From NCBI GenBank assembly GCA_038203615.1, contig JBBRDU010000005.1, positions 1 through 64,000 of the forward strand: a DNA stretch of 64,000 bases, written 5' to 3'. Positions 34,511-43,950 of this stretch are shown piece after piece. The notes under the pieces are model-generated. The model did no database searches. It worked only from the letters and a program-made list of their open reading frames with translations, and had not been told where the DNA came from. The DNA is from JBBRDU01 sp038203615. GTDB taxonomy: Bacteria; Verrucomicrobiota; Verrucomicrobiia; Chthoniobacterales; UBA10450. Position numbers and translations under genes: made by a program. Numbering within the stretch: position 1 is the first letter of the stretch; each line of letters starts with the position of its first letter.

Positions 34511-36520
34511 ATGGCGCGTTTTCGGCTTTTTGATCTCAATGACGCGCAACGAGCGGCCGTCACGGTCACGGAAGGGCCTCTCCTCATCCTGGCCGGAGCC
34601 GGCACCGGCAAAACGCGGGTCATCACCGCGCGCGTGGCTTACCTCATCTCCCAAGGCACCGCTCCCTCGGCCGTTTTGGCTGTCACTTTCACGAACAAAG
34701 CGGCCACCGAGATGCGCGAACGCCTGGCCGGCATGATTTCCCCCGAAGAAGCGAGGCAAGTCACCATGTCGACCTTCCACTCGCTTTGCCTGCGCATCCT
34801 CCGCACCGGAATCGAGCGGCTCGGTTACAAGAACAACTTCAGCATCTACGACGAAGGCGACCAGCTCGGTCTCATCAAGAAGGTCATCACCCGCACCGCC
34901 GGGCGGGACGAAAAGCTCGATCCCTACCTGGCAAAGTCCCTCATCAGCCGCGCCAAGAACGCGAGCCTGCCCGCCTCGGCGGACGAATCGCTCATGACCG
35001 AGGTGTTTTTGCGTTACAACGCCGAACTGAAACGCGCCAATGCCGTCGATTTCGATGACCTGCTCCTGCTGGCCGTGCAACTCCTGCGCGAGCATGAAGA
35101 TGTCCGCGCGCGCTGGCGCGACCGATTCCACTACATCATGATCGATGAATTTCAGGACACCAATCGGCTCCAGATGGAGTTGGTCAGTCTTCTGGTGGGC
35201 GAGCGCCGCAACGTGGCGGTGGTCGGCGATGACGACCAGTCCATCTACGGATGGCGCGGCGCTGAAGTCTCGAACATTCTTCAGTTCGAACAACACTTCG
35301 CCAATCCGCGGGTCGTCACCCTCGAACAGAACTACCGCAGCACCAGCGCGATCCTGCACACCGCCAACTCGCTCATTAAGAATAACCCCCGGCGGCGGCC
35401 GAAGAAGCTCTGGAGTGCGCTGCCCGGCGGCGAAAACATCCGGTTGATCGCGTGCCCGACCGACCGGGAAGAGGCGCGCTTTATCGCCGAGGAAATGCAA
35501 AAGCGAAATTTCCGCGGGGGCGACATCTGGGAAAGCTTCGCCGTTCTGTTCCGGATGAACGCGCAATCGCGCCTGCTCGAAGAGAATCTGCGGCGTCTCC
35601 AGATTCCCTATCGCATCGTCGGAGGAAAAAGTTTTTTCGATCGCCGCGAAGTGAAGGATCTCCTGGCTTACATGACAGTCCTGGTAAATCCGAAGGACGA
35701 CGCCAGCATCCTGCGCATTATCAACACGCCGGCCCGCGGAATCAGCGCCGCCACCGTGGAATCGGCCCTGGCTTGGAGCGTATCGCATCGCTCCAGCTTG
35801 TGGGAAGCTTTGCGGTCACCGGAACTGCTGCAGGATTTTAGCGCCCGCACTGCTGCCAGCGTCAACGCGTTCGGGGAGTTGATCGGAAGTTACCAAAACA
35901 AACTGGCCGCAGCCGCGGCCGACCCGTCCCAGCTTATCGCGGAACTTTTCGACGAGATTGGCTATGCCGCGGACTTGCGCCGCCATTGCAAGTCCGTCGA
36001 CGAAGCCATGGCGCGTGAGACCAATCTGCAGGATGTCCTGCGCGATCTGGCCCAGTTCGGGCGGCGCTCGACCAAGGGATTGCGCGGATTTCTCGACGAA
36101 ATTGTGCTGGACCAGGAGCGCGAAGACGACAAGGCCGATGACCTGGAGAAGAAACGCGGAGTCACGCTCATCACCATGCACGCGGCCAAGGGTTTGGAAT
36201 TCCGGTCGGTTTATGTGGTTGGTCTGGAAGAAGGAATCTTGCCCCATGACCGATCGAAATCGGAGGGGAGCCTGGATGAGGAGCGCCGACTTCTTTACGT
36301 GGCGATCACCCGGGCCATGCGATCGCTCACGCTTACTTACTGCCGAAATCGAAGGAAGTTCGGGAGCGCCGTCTCCTGCCAGCCCAGTTCCTTCATCGGC
36401 GAGCTGGCCCCGGATCACGTGGAACAGCTGGATCTCGAAAAGATCATGAGCGCGCCGGTCTCCGAAGCGAATGCCAAAACCGGCTTCGCCCAGATGCGGG
36501 CCGCCATCAATACCGCCTGA
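34511..36520 (+). CDS. UvrD/PcrA/Rep-family ATP-dependent DNA helicase
   Basis: 669 residues. SF1A motifs: LNDAQRAAVTVTEGPLLILA (Q motif), GAGTGKTRVI (Walker A), TFTNKAATEMRERL (Ia), IMIDEFQDTN (II), VGDDDQSIYGWRGA (III), NYRSTSAIL (IV), TLITMHAAKGLEFRSVYVVG (V) and EERRLLYVAITRAM (VI). It unwinds DNA 3' to 5' for repair and replication restart. The C-terminal tail is shorter than that of PcrA (about 720 aa) and lacks an obvious Tudor-like end. The start ATG 34511 sits after the repeat-rich gap. Confidence 0.93.
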   Translation: MARFRLFDLNDAQRAAVTVTEGPLLILAGAGTGKTRVITARVAYLISQGTAPSAVLAVTFTNKAATEMRERLAGMISPEEARQVTMSTFHSLCLRILRTGIERLGYKNNFSIYDEGDQLGLIKKVITRTAGRDEKLDPYLAKSLISRAKNASLPASADESLMTEVFLRYNAELKRANAVDFDDLLLLAVQLLREHEDVRARWRDRFHYIMIDEFQDTNRLQMELVSLLVGERRNVAVVGDDDQSIYGWRGAEVSNILQFEQHFANPRVVTLEQNYRSTSAILHTANSLIKNNPRRRPKKLWSALPGGENIRLIACPTDREEARFIAEEMQKRNFRGGDIWESFAVLFRMNAQSRLLEENLRRLQIPYRIVGGKSFFDRREVKDLLAYMTVLVNPKDDASILRIINTPARGISAATVESALAWSVSHRSSLWEALRSPELLQDFSARTAASVNAFGELIGSYQNKLAAAAADPSQLIAELFDEIGYAADLRRHCKSVDEAMARETNLQDVLRDLAQFGRRSTKGLRGFLDEIVLDQEREDDKADDLEKKRGVTLITMHAAKGLEFRSVYVVGLEEGILPHDRSKSEGSLDEERRLLYVAITRAMRSLTLTYCRNRRKFGSAVSCQPSSFIGELAPDHVEQLDLEKIMSAPVSEANAKTGFAQMRAAINTA

Positions 36521-36605
36521 GGCCGGCGGCGGCACTTTTTTCAGTTAGGGGCGTCTCTCCGACCTGTCCGCCGTGGCGGAGAGGTCCGGGGTTTTTCTTC
36601 TGTAG

Positions 36606-36645
36606 GGGAAGGCGCTGCCTTCCCATGGGAAGCTGACAGCTTCCC
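36606..36645 (-). repeat. paired palindromes, REPIN-like copy B
   Basis: GTAG at 36602-36605, then GGGAAGGC-GCT-GCCTTCCC (36606-36624) and GGGAAGCTG-A-CAGCTTCCC (36627-36645). It is the inverted version of 30671-30708 with few differences. Confidence 0.8.
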
Positions 36646-36696
36646 CCGCAATACCCACTCTTGTTATTTCCGGCGAAGTCGAGGAATCTCTTCCTT

Positions 36697-38088
36697 ATGA
36701 GACTAACGAATCTCTTTGCGATCAGCGCCTTGCTCACTCTGTCCGCTCGTGCGGAAATGATCGCTCTTGTCGGCGGCACGATCATCAATCCGGGAAAATC
36801 TCAAACGCTCGAAAACGCCACGCTCGTGATCGACCGCGATCATATCGTCAGCGCGGGCCTTGCCAAAACTCCCGATGGTTCGCGCGTGATCGATTGCACA
36901 GGCAAATTCATTCTGCCCGGTTACATCGACACGCACGTGCATTTCTTTCAGTCGGGCGATCTCTTTACCCGGCCCGACGCGGTCGATCTGAACAAGGTCC
37001 GTCCCTACCGCGATGAGGTGGCGTGGATCAAGTCACATTTGGATGACACGTTCGCGCGCTATCTCCGCTGCGGCATCACCAGCGTGGTCGATATCGGCGG
37101 TCCCATGTGGAATTTCGAGGTACGCAAGATTGCCGCGGTCAGGGCCAAAGCCCCGCGCGTGGCGGTGGCCGGCCCACTTATCTCGAGCGTGGCCCGCCCT
37201 CAATTGGACCTGGGCGATCCGCCCATTGTTAAAATCGACGGCCCCGAGCAGGCCCGCGCGCTCGTGCGCAAATTGGCCGTCCTGAATCCGGACTTCATCA
37301 AGGTCTGGTACATCGTGGACAAGGATCATCCCCTCGACAGTTTCCGGCCAACCCTCCGGGCCACCGTGGAAGAAAGTCACGCTCATCACCTGCGGGTGGC
37401 GGTGCACGCCACCGAACTCGAGACGGCGCGCGCCGCCGTGGAGGAAGGCGCCGACGTGCTCGTGCACAGCGTAATCGACCAACCGGTGGACGATCGCTTT
37501 GTCCAACTTCTGAAGGAGCGCCACATCATCCTCACGCCCACGCTGGTCGTCTTCGAGCGCTACGGCCGCACTTTCGCGCACCAGTTGAACTTCACGGCCG
37601 AAGAAAAAGCATGGGGCAACCCCGAAGTCATCGCCTCCCTCGACGTCACCAAATTGCCGGACGCGGCCGTGCCGGATCGGATCAAGACAGCCCTGACGGA
37701 CCCACAGGCTACCCTCGATCGCATCAAGAAAACCTATGACGTCGCCTTAAAGAATCTAAAAACGCTGGAGGATGCCGGAGTTACGATCGCAGCCGGGACG
37801 GACGCCGGAAATATCGGCACCATTCACGGCCCCGCTCTGTTCCGCGAATTTCAGCTCATGAGAGAAGCCGGCCTCACGCCCATGCAAATCCTTCAGTGCA
37901 CCACGTCCCACGCCGCCGAGTTCTTTGGCGGTGAAACCGGCGGAAAAATCGGCGCGATCGAACCGGGGAAGCTCGCCGACTTGGTCATCCTGAACTCGAA
38001 CCCGGCAGATGACATCGCAAACGCCTCCGATATCCAGACGGTGATCAAAAATGGCGTCATCTATCCAGCAGATGGGATTCTGAAGTAG
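36697..38088 (+). CDS. secreted amidohydrolase (prolidase/imidazolonepropionase-like)
   Basis: 463 residues from ATG 36697, giving the signal peptide MRLTNLFAISALLTLSARA. The metal-dependent hydrolase motifs are GYIDTHVHFF (HxH), VAVHATELETA, ADVLVHSVIDQ and AAGTDAGNIG. The small beta domain is completed at the end by GKIGAIEPGKLADLVILN. Enzymes of this subgroup cleave Xaa-Pro or cyclic amides. It lies among secreted S9 peptidases, which suggests a joint role in degrading peptides taken from soil organic matter. The metal-bridging Lys (VKVW-type) is seen in FIKVWYIVD. Confidence 0.88.
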   Translation: MRLTNLFAISALLTLSARAEMIALVGGTIINPGKSQTLENATLVIDRDHIVSAGLAKTPDGSRVIDCTGKFILPGYIDTHVHFFQSGDLFTRPDAVDLNKVRPYRDEVAWIKSHLDDTFARYLRCGITSVVDIGGPMWNFEVRKIAAVRAKAPRVAVAGPLISSVARPQLDLGDPPIVKIDGPEQARALVRKLAVLNPDFIKVWYIVDKDHPLDSFRPTLRATVEESHAHHLRVAVHATELETARAAVEEGADVLVHSVIDQPVDDRFVQLLKERHIILTPTLVVFERYGRTFAHQLNFTAEEKAWGNPEVIASLDVTKLPDAAVPDRIKTALTDPQATLDRIKKTYDVALKNLKTLEDAGVTIAAGTDAGNIGTIHGPALFREFQLMREAGLTPMQILQCTTSHAAEFFGGETGGKIGAIEPGKLADLVILNSNPADDIANASDIQTVIKNGVIYPADGILK

Positions 38089-38227
38089 ATCAGGGCGTAA
38101 CTCAGGCTCGGAGACATTTCCCTCACCTTTTACCACCCTCGACGTCGGTCGTTGAGCGCGCTTCCGCTCGCCGCAGCTTGCCATGCCGTTCTCCGTCGCG
38201 GAACCTGTCCCGTTCTTATTCATCGCC

Positions 38228-40279
38228 ATGAAAAAGTTTGTCGTTCTCCTTCTCCTCCTTGTCACTCTCTTTTGTGCGGTCCACGCCGAAAGCCCTTCGT
38301 CTCTCGCCTCGGGCCAGCCGCGTCTGCTCAAGCCGGAAGATTTCAATCTCTTGCGCGACGTGGACGAGCCGAATATTTCACCGGCCAGCGACGCCATTGT
38401 CTATGTTGTTAAAGCAGTCGATACCGAAAAGGACAAATTTGCGGGCAACCTTTGGATGGTAAAATGGGATGGCTCCGAAAATCATGCCCTGACTAACGGC
38501 AGCAAAGGCGCTTCGCATCCCCGCTGGAGCCCCGACGGAAAATGGATCGGGTTTCTCTCCGGACGCGAGGACGAGAACGAGGTCGCCCAACTTTGGATTC
38601 TGCCCGCGAACGGAGGCGAAGCGGAGAAGGTGACCGATTCGAAAGGGAACATCGACGACTTCGCCTGGGCGCCTGACTCAAAACGAATCGCCCTGGTCGC
38701 GCATGATCCCGATCCGCGCGAACCGGAAAAAAGAGAGAAGGAAAAGAAGACCGTGCCACCCATCGTGATTGATCGGCTTCACTTCAAGCAGGACATTGAT
38801 GGTTACATTACGGATCGCTATTCGCATCTGCAATTGCTCGACCTAACAAGTCGAAAAATCGAGCCACTGACAGGCGGCCGACATGACGATCTTCTGCCTG
38901 CCTGGTCGCCCGACGGGAAGGATATCGCTTTTGTGACGAAGCGCGGGGACGATCCAGATCGAAGCGAAAACTGGGACGTCTATGTGATCGGCTCTGATCC
39001 AAAGTCAAAGGAGCGGCAGGTGACCAAGACCCCGGAAGCGGATGCACATCCGAGCTGGGAGAGTGCGCCCGCCTGGAGCCCGGACGGAAAATGGATTGCC
39101 TTTCTTCATGGCGGCGATCCAAAAAAAATCGAATACGCCGTGCACAGCCTTGCGGTCATCCCGTCCACTGGCGGTGAAGCCAAAGTGCTGACGGCGGATC
39201 TCGACCGGAACGTGGTGCAACCTCATTGGTCGCCCGACGGCAAATCCGTTTTCGCTGTGGTCGAGGATGATGGCGCGCAAACCCTTGTCCGATTCCCAGC
39301 GGCCGGTGGTGCACCGGAAGCCGTGACCAGCGGCCGGCGTTCCGTCACCGCCTACGACGTGGGGCGTAATGGCAACGTCATCGTGCGGTCCAGTCAGGTG
39401 GATAAACCTTACGATATCTTCGCGCTCGATCAGTCCGACCCGCGTAATGTGACAAAGCAAAACGATCCTTTCCTGGCCCAGATTAGGATGGCGCCGGTCG
39501 AAGAAACGAAATGCAAAAGCAAAGACGGCACTGAGGTTCATGGTTTTTTGGTGCGTCCTGCCGATTCGAGCGGTGCCATGAAAAATCCCGCCTTGCTTCG
39601 GCCGCACGGGGGGCCGCAATCGCAATACGCCGCCGCTTTCAGTTTTGACGCTCAGCTTTTGGCCGCGAATGGCTATGCCGTGATTCTTCCTAACCCGCGC
39701 GGCTCTACCGGACGGGGAGAAAAATATGCCATGGGGATTTACGCGGATTGGGGACACGTCGACGTGGAAGACGATCTGGCCGCGGTGGATGATGCTGTCG
39801 CACGCGGCCTCGCCGACCCCGACCGGCTGGGAGTGGGTGGGTGGAGTTACGGCGGGATTTCGACGAATTATTTAATCGCCACGACGAATCGGTTTAAGGC
39901 GGCCACCAGTGGCGCTTCAATCTCGAATGTGCTCGCCGGTTATGGAACCGATCAATACCTTTTGGATTACGAGAACGAACTCGGCGTTCCCTGGACGAAC
40001 ACCGATGTTTACACGCGCCTTTCCTACCCATTTCTGCACGCTGATCGTATCAAAACTCCTACGCTTTTTCTCTGCGGGGAACGTGATTTCAATGTCCCGC
40101 TCCTTAATTCGGAGCAGATGTATCAAGCTCTGCGCAGCCAGCATGTGCCGACCGAACTCGTGATCTACCCCGGTCAATTTCACGGCTTGAAAAAACCGAG
40201 TTATCTGATCGATCGGAACAGGCGCTACCTCGATTGGTACGCCAAGTGGATTCCGCGCGGCACGGCCGAATCGCATTAA
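38228..40279 (+). CDS. secreted S9 family peptidase, second copy
   Basis: 683 residues; start ATG 38228 gives MKKFVVLLLLLVTLFCAVHA as signal peptide, better than the Met 45 bp upstream. Propeller blades carry WSPDGKWIGFLS, WSPDGKDIAFVT and WSPDGKSVFAVV. The catalytic Ser540 is in GGWSYGGIS, Asp in CGERDFNVP and His in QFHGLKKP. About the same size as the enzyme at 31240 but clearly different in sequence. Probably an acylaminoacyl or dipeptidyl peptidase. Confidence 0.92.
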   Translation: MKKFVVLLLLLVTLFCAVHAESPSSLASGQPRLLKPEDFNLLRDVDEPNISPASDAIVYVVKAVDTEKDKFAGNLWMVKWDGSENHALTNGSKGASHPRWSPDGKWIGFLSGREDENEVAQLWILPANGGEAEKVTDSKGNIDDFAWAPDSKRIALVAHDPDPREPEKREKEKKTVPPIVIDRLHFKQDIDGYITDRYSHLQLLDLTSRKIEPLTGGRHDDLLPAWSPDGKDIAFVTKRGDDPDRSENWDVYVIGSDPKSKERQVTKTPEADAHPSWESAPAWSPDGKWIAFLHGGDPKKIEYAVHSLAVIPSTGGEAKVLTADLDRNVVQPHWSPDGKSVFAVVEDDGAQTLVRFPAAGGAPEAVTSGRRSVTAYDVGRNGNVIVRSSQVDKPYDIFALDQSDPRNVTKQNDPFLAQIRMAPVEETKCKSKDGTEVHGFLVRPADSSGAMKNPALLRPHGGPQSQYAAAFSFDAQLLAANGYAVILPNPRGSTGRGEKYAMGIYADWGHVDVEDDLAAVDDAVARGLADPDRLGVGGWSYGGISTNYLIATTNRFKAATSGASISNVLAGYGTDQYLLDYENELGVPWTNTDVYTRLSYPFLHADRIKTPTLFLCGERDFNVPLLNSEQMYQALRSQHVPTELVIYPGQFHGLKKPSYLIDRNRRYLDWYAKWIPRGTAESH

Positions 40280-40357
40280 CATAAAGGTTCCGGGTAACGC
40301 ACCCGGCACGACGGAATCACGTTGATCAAAGGGCTCGCATCGCGTTCCCTATCGATG

Positions 40358-42508
40358 ATGAAAACCCGTCGTGTCCTCATTCTCTCCGTAGCACTTCTTT
40401 CCGCTTGTCTACTTGACGCTCGCGCGGCGGACGCCGATCTGAAAACGCTGAAGAAACCGGTCAGCGATCAATACCAGGGCACCACGGTGGAGGATCCCTA
40501 TCAGTGGCTCGAGAAGGATGACGATCCAGCGGTCAAGGCGTGGTCGGACCAGCAGAACGCTCGGACCCGAGGTTATCTCGACAAGCTTCCGGAACGCGCC
40601 GCCGTGGAGAAGCAATTGACGGAATGGTACGCCAAAACGTCGCCAAGCTACTCCAGCCTGACCGCACGCCCAGGCCGGCTATTTGCCCTCAAATTTCAGC
40701 CGCCCAAGCAGCAGCTAATGCTGGTGACGCTCAAATCGGCCGACGACGTAAAATCGGAAAAAATGGTGCTCGACCCGAATGTGCTCGATGCGAAAGGAAG
40801 CACGACGATCGATTGGTTCGTTCCGTCACGCGACGGGCAATTCGTGGCCATCTCGCTTTCGCACGGCGGCAGTGAAGACGGAACTCTCCAGATCTTCGAG
40901 GCCGCCACGGGCAAGGCGTTGTCCGATAAGATCGAGCATGTGCAGTATCCGACGGCCGGTGGAAGCGCCGCCTGGAAGGCTGATGGCACCGGCCTTTTCT
41001 ACACGCGTTTCCCGCGTAAAGGGGAGCGCCCGGACGCGGACCTGAATTTTTATCAGCAGATTTATTTTCACAAGATCGGCGCCCCGGACGCGCAGGACAC
41101 TTATGCCCTCGGAAAAGAATTCCCGCGCATCGCCGAGATCGCTCTCGAGGCCTCGCACGAGGGCGACTACATCCTCGCCACCGTGGCCAATGGTGACGGC
41201 GGGGATTTCGCGCATTACCTGCTGACCCCGGACGGCCCATGGAAGCAGATCACCCAGTTCAGTGATCAGGTGAAGTCAGCCCAGCTCGGGCGGGATCGCG
41301 CGCTTTATCTCCTATCCCGGGCCGACGCGCCGCGCGGCAAAGTGTTGCGTTTGCCGCTGGACGAACCGGTGCTGGCCAAAGCCGTCACGGTTGTGCCGGC
41401 GGGGGAAGCGGTTATCCAGACGGTTGTCCTAACGCGAGACGCGCTCTATCTCGGTGACTTGTTAGGCGGACCTTCCCAGATCCGGCGCTTTGGCCTGGAT
41501 GGCAAGGGCGAGACCATCGTGCCGATCCCAAAAATCTCGGCCGTCTCGGAAATGGTCGGATTAGATGACAACTCGCTCCTCTTTCGCGATGTCAGCTACA
41601 CCGAGCCAGCGGCCTGGTATCGCACAGTCCCGGGAAAGGCTGAGCCGGTCCGGACGGCGTTGGTCAACACCTCGCCCGTTTCCTTCGCGGACATCGAAGT
41701 GACCCGTGAATTGGCGACTTCCAAAGATGGAACCAAAATTCCCCTCAACATCGTGCGCCGGAAAGGGACCAAACAGGACGGCCAGAATCCCACCTTGCTC
41801 TACGCCTATGGCGGGTATGGCATCAGCATGCAGCCGAACTTCGATTTCACCCGGCGTCTCTGGTTTGATCGCGGCGGTGTCTATGTGGTGGCAAACATTC
41901 GCGGCGGCGGCGAGTTCGGCGAGGAATGGCACAAGTCGGGTAATCTTACCCGGAAACAAAACGTGTTCGATGATTTCGCGGCAGCGGCCCAATACCTGAT
42001 CGAACAGAAACAGACACGCCCGGATAAACTGGCCGTGCAGGGCGGAAGCAACGGCGGCCTTCTCATGGGCGCCATGCTCACCCAGCATCCGGACCTGGTG
42101 CACGCGGTCGTCTCGTCGGTCGGCATTTACGACATGCTCCGGGTGGAACTGGCGCCCAATGGAGCGTTTAACGTCACCGAGTTCGGCACAGTCAAGGATC
42201 CCGACCAGTTCAAGGCGCTCTTCGCCTACTCGCCTTATCATCACGTGGTCGACGGCACGAATTATCCCGCCATTCTCATGATGACGGGAGCCAACGATGG
42301 ACGCGTCGCGCCTTATCACTCGCGCAAAATGGTGGCCCGCCTGGAGGAAGCGAATCGATCGGGCAATCCGATTTTACTGCGCACCAGCACCAGCTCCGGC
42401 CATGGCATCGGCACGGCCCTGAGCGAACGGATCCAGCAATCGGCCGATATCTATTCCTTCCTCTTCGCCCAATTCTATATGGATGTGGCGTCGAAGCTTA
42501 AGAAGTAG
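40358..42508 (+). CDS. secreted prolyl oligopeptidase (S9A)
   Basis: 716 residues. I choose the second of two adjacent Met codons (MKTRRVLILSVALLSACLLD, signal peptide with a possible lipobox-like LSAC). The N-terminal segment VEDPYQWLEKDDDPAVKAWS and the propeller are standard; the catalytic triad is Ser564 in QGGSNGGLLMG, Asp in GANDGRVAPYH and His in SGHGIG. It cleaves after Pro in peptides below about 30 residues. 78 bp behind the S9 gene at 38228, on the same strand, so probably co-transcribed. Confidence 0.95.
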   Translation: MKTRRVLILSVALLSACLLDARAADADLKTLKKPVSDQYQGTTVEDPYQWLEKDDDPAVKAWSDQQNARTRGYLDKLPERAAVEKQLTEWYAKTSPSYSSLTARPGRLFALKFQPPKQQLMLVTLKSADDVKSEKMVLDPNVLDAKGSTTIDWFVPSRDGQFVAISLSHGGSEDGTLQIFEAATGKALSDKIEHVQYPTAGGSAAWKADGTGLFYTRFPRKGERPDADLNFYQQIYFHKIGAPDAQDTYALGKEFPRIAEIALEASHEGDYILATVANGDGGDFAHYLLTPDGPWKQITQFSDQVKSAQLGRDRALYLLSRADAPRGKVLRLPLDEPVLAKAVTVVPAGEAVIQTVVLTRDALYLGDLLGGPSQIRRFGLDGKGETIVPIPKISAVSEMVGLDDNSLLFRDVSYTEPAAWYRTVPGKAEPVRTALVNTSPVSFADIEVTRELATSKDGTKIPLNIVRRKGTKQDGQNPTLLYAYGGYGISMQPNFDFTRRLWFDRGGVYVVANIRGGGEFGEEWHKSGNLTRKQNVFDDFAAAAQYLIEQKQTRPDKLAVQGGSNGGLLMGAMLTQHPDLVHAVVSSVGIYDMLRVELAPNGAFNVTEFGTVKDPDQFKALFAYSPYHHVVDGTNYPAILMMTGANDGRVAPYHSRKMVARLEEANRSGNPILLRTSTSSGHGIGTALSERIQQSADIYSFLFAQFYMDVASKLKK

Positions 42509-42513
42509 CCTGC

Positions 42514-43218
42514 GTGAATCGCTTTTTCAGGGCAGCCTTCGGAACTCTCTTCCTCACCGCCTCGGGCACCGCTCAGCAACTGCCGCCATCACCGCCTTCG
42601 CAACCCATCACTTGGAAGGACGAAATTGCCAGGAATTTTCTTCCCTACCATCAGCTCACGGCCAGCGACTTCCGCATTAATGATAAGGCTCATCCGGACA
42701 TGGATCTCTGGATCAGGACCTTTACGCAGCCTTTCTACCACTACGAAGTAAAGCAGGCGGCCAACGGCATGATCTACACTTACGTGACGGAATGGACGAT
42801 CTTTGCTGGCTTTGACAAAAACGAGTCCTGCCGAAGCAGCAAATTACGCGATATGAAGGCTGGCCTGCCCTACGCGCAGGCGATGTTAGACATCAATGAA
42901 TTGTACGCCCGAAAACTGGCTGCCCTGAAGCCCGGCGAACTCCCGTCAGGGGACGGAGTAACCGTGGAGCAAGCGCGCTTTCGGCTCGATGATCGCCTAA
43001 CCGCGTTTTGCCGGATGAAAATGGATGCGGCTTTGAAAGAGACGCAATCCTTCGCCGAAAAGACAAAAAAGGGCCAAAACCAAAGGAAAGTGCGGGAACT
43101 AGGAGCCGAGATCAAAAGGCAACTCAACGCCACGCCTCCGATCCTGCCGTTGCTTCCAGCAACTTCCACCTCACCGGCGCCAGCGCTTTCCCCCTCCGCT
43201 TCGCCCGACTCCCATTGA
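42514..43218 (+). CDS. secreted hypothetical protein, distantly DUF922-like
   Basis: 234 residues starting with GTG, 5 bp after the peptidase stop. Signal peptide MNRFFRAAFGTLFLTASGTA. The segment EWTIFAGFDKNESCRSSKLR, then LPYAQAMLDINELYARKLAAL, follows the layout of DUF922 proteins, but the HEQGH zinc motif expected before DINELYAR is replaced by LPYAQ. If this relationship is real it is a catalytically dead version. The C-terminal 30 residues are Pro/Ser-rich. Confidence 0.6.
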   Translation: MNRFFRAAFGTLFLTASGTAQQLPPSPPSQPITWKDEIARNFLPYHQLTASDFRINDKAHPDMDLWIRTFTQPFYHYEVKQAANGMIYTYVTEWTIFAGFDKNESCRSSKLRDMKAGLPYAQAMLDINELYARKLAALKPGELPSGDGVTVEQARFRLDDRLTAFCRMKMDAALKETQSFAEKTKKGQNQRKVRELGAEIKRQLNATPPILPLLPATSTSPAPALSPSASPDSH

Positions 43219-43224
43219 GCGCCG

Positions 43225-43950
43225 TCAGGTCGTGCTTCCGACGAGAAGAATCGGGCCTTCCGCTTTGGGGACACCACCCTCGCGTTCCAGGCTGATGGCG
43301 AATGCTTTGACGTGGCGCGCTTCCGCGATCGTTCTGAATCGCACCTGCGCGACGCCGTTCGCATCGACATGAATAATCCCGGCGCTGACCGGATCCTTGT
43401 GATCCGCGTCCACCGCCCAGAGCTGATAATCCTTGCCGGTGCCGGCGACGGGCAGGCCGGTGATTTTGATCACGCCGGTTTGACGGCCCGGTTCCCACGC
43501 CACCGTGGCCTTGGCTTCGGCGGGAGCGCCCTTGGCCGGAGCGAGCGCCACCAGACTGGCCTGCAGCAAAGGATCGATGTCCCGGACCTGCGCGATTTCG
43601 CGGCGCAATTGCATGCGGTCGTAAAAGAGAAATCCGGAAAACAACATGAGCATGGCCGCAATCGCCCAGGCCAAGCCCGTGCCGGAACCTGGTCGTTCTG
43701 TAGCCGTGGTTGTTAGGTCGCGCGATTTTTCAGCTGCGATGTTACGCAGGACCTTTTGCTTGAGAGCAGCAGGGGGTCTGCGTGCCGGCGCGGACAAGGC
43801 CACGGCGCCGGCCGCTTCGCGCAATTCAGCCGCGAGCGAGCGCAACTCGGCGTTATCTTGCATGGACACTTCAAATGCGGCCGCCTCGGCGCCATCCAGA
43901 GAACCGAGCACGTAGAGAGCCGCGCTATCCTGTAGCTCGTCGCTGATCAT
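43225..43950 (-). CDS. RskA-like anti-sigma factor
   Basis: 241 residues. N-terminal cytosolic helices (ISDELQDSAALYVLGSLDGA), a membrane segment at about 92-110 (GLAWAIAAMLMLFSGFLFY) and a C-terminal extracytoplasmic domain with GVIKITGLPVAGTGKDYQLW and HVKAFAISLEREGG. This is the RskA/anti-sigma-K architecture. Its start overlaps the stop of the ECF sigma gene by 4 bp (ATGA). It would hold the sigma factor at the membrane until released by proteolysis. Confidence 0.9.
   Translation of the reverse strand: MISDELQDSAALYVLGSLDGAEAAAFEVSMQDNAELRSLAAELREAAGAVALSAPARRPPAALKQKVLRNIAAEKSRDLTTTATERPGSGTGLAWAIAAMLMLFSGFLFYDRMQLRREIAQVRDIDPLLQASLVALAPAKGAPAEAKATVAWEPGRQTGVIKITGLPVAGTGKDYQLWAVDADHKDPVSAGIIHVDANGVAQVRFRTIAEARHVKAFAISLEREGGVPKAEGPILLVGSTT

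Noticed and set aside
34487..35788. 433-codon minus-strand frame opposite the UvrD-type helicase
   Set aside because: Overlaps a gene with all seven helicase motifs; no recognisable domain of its own.
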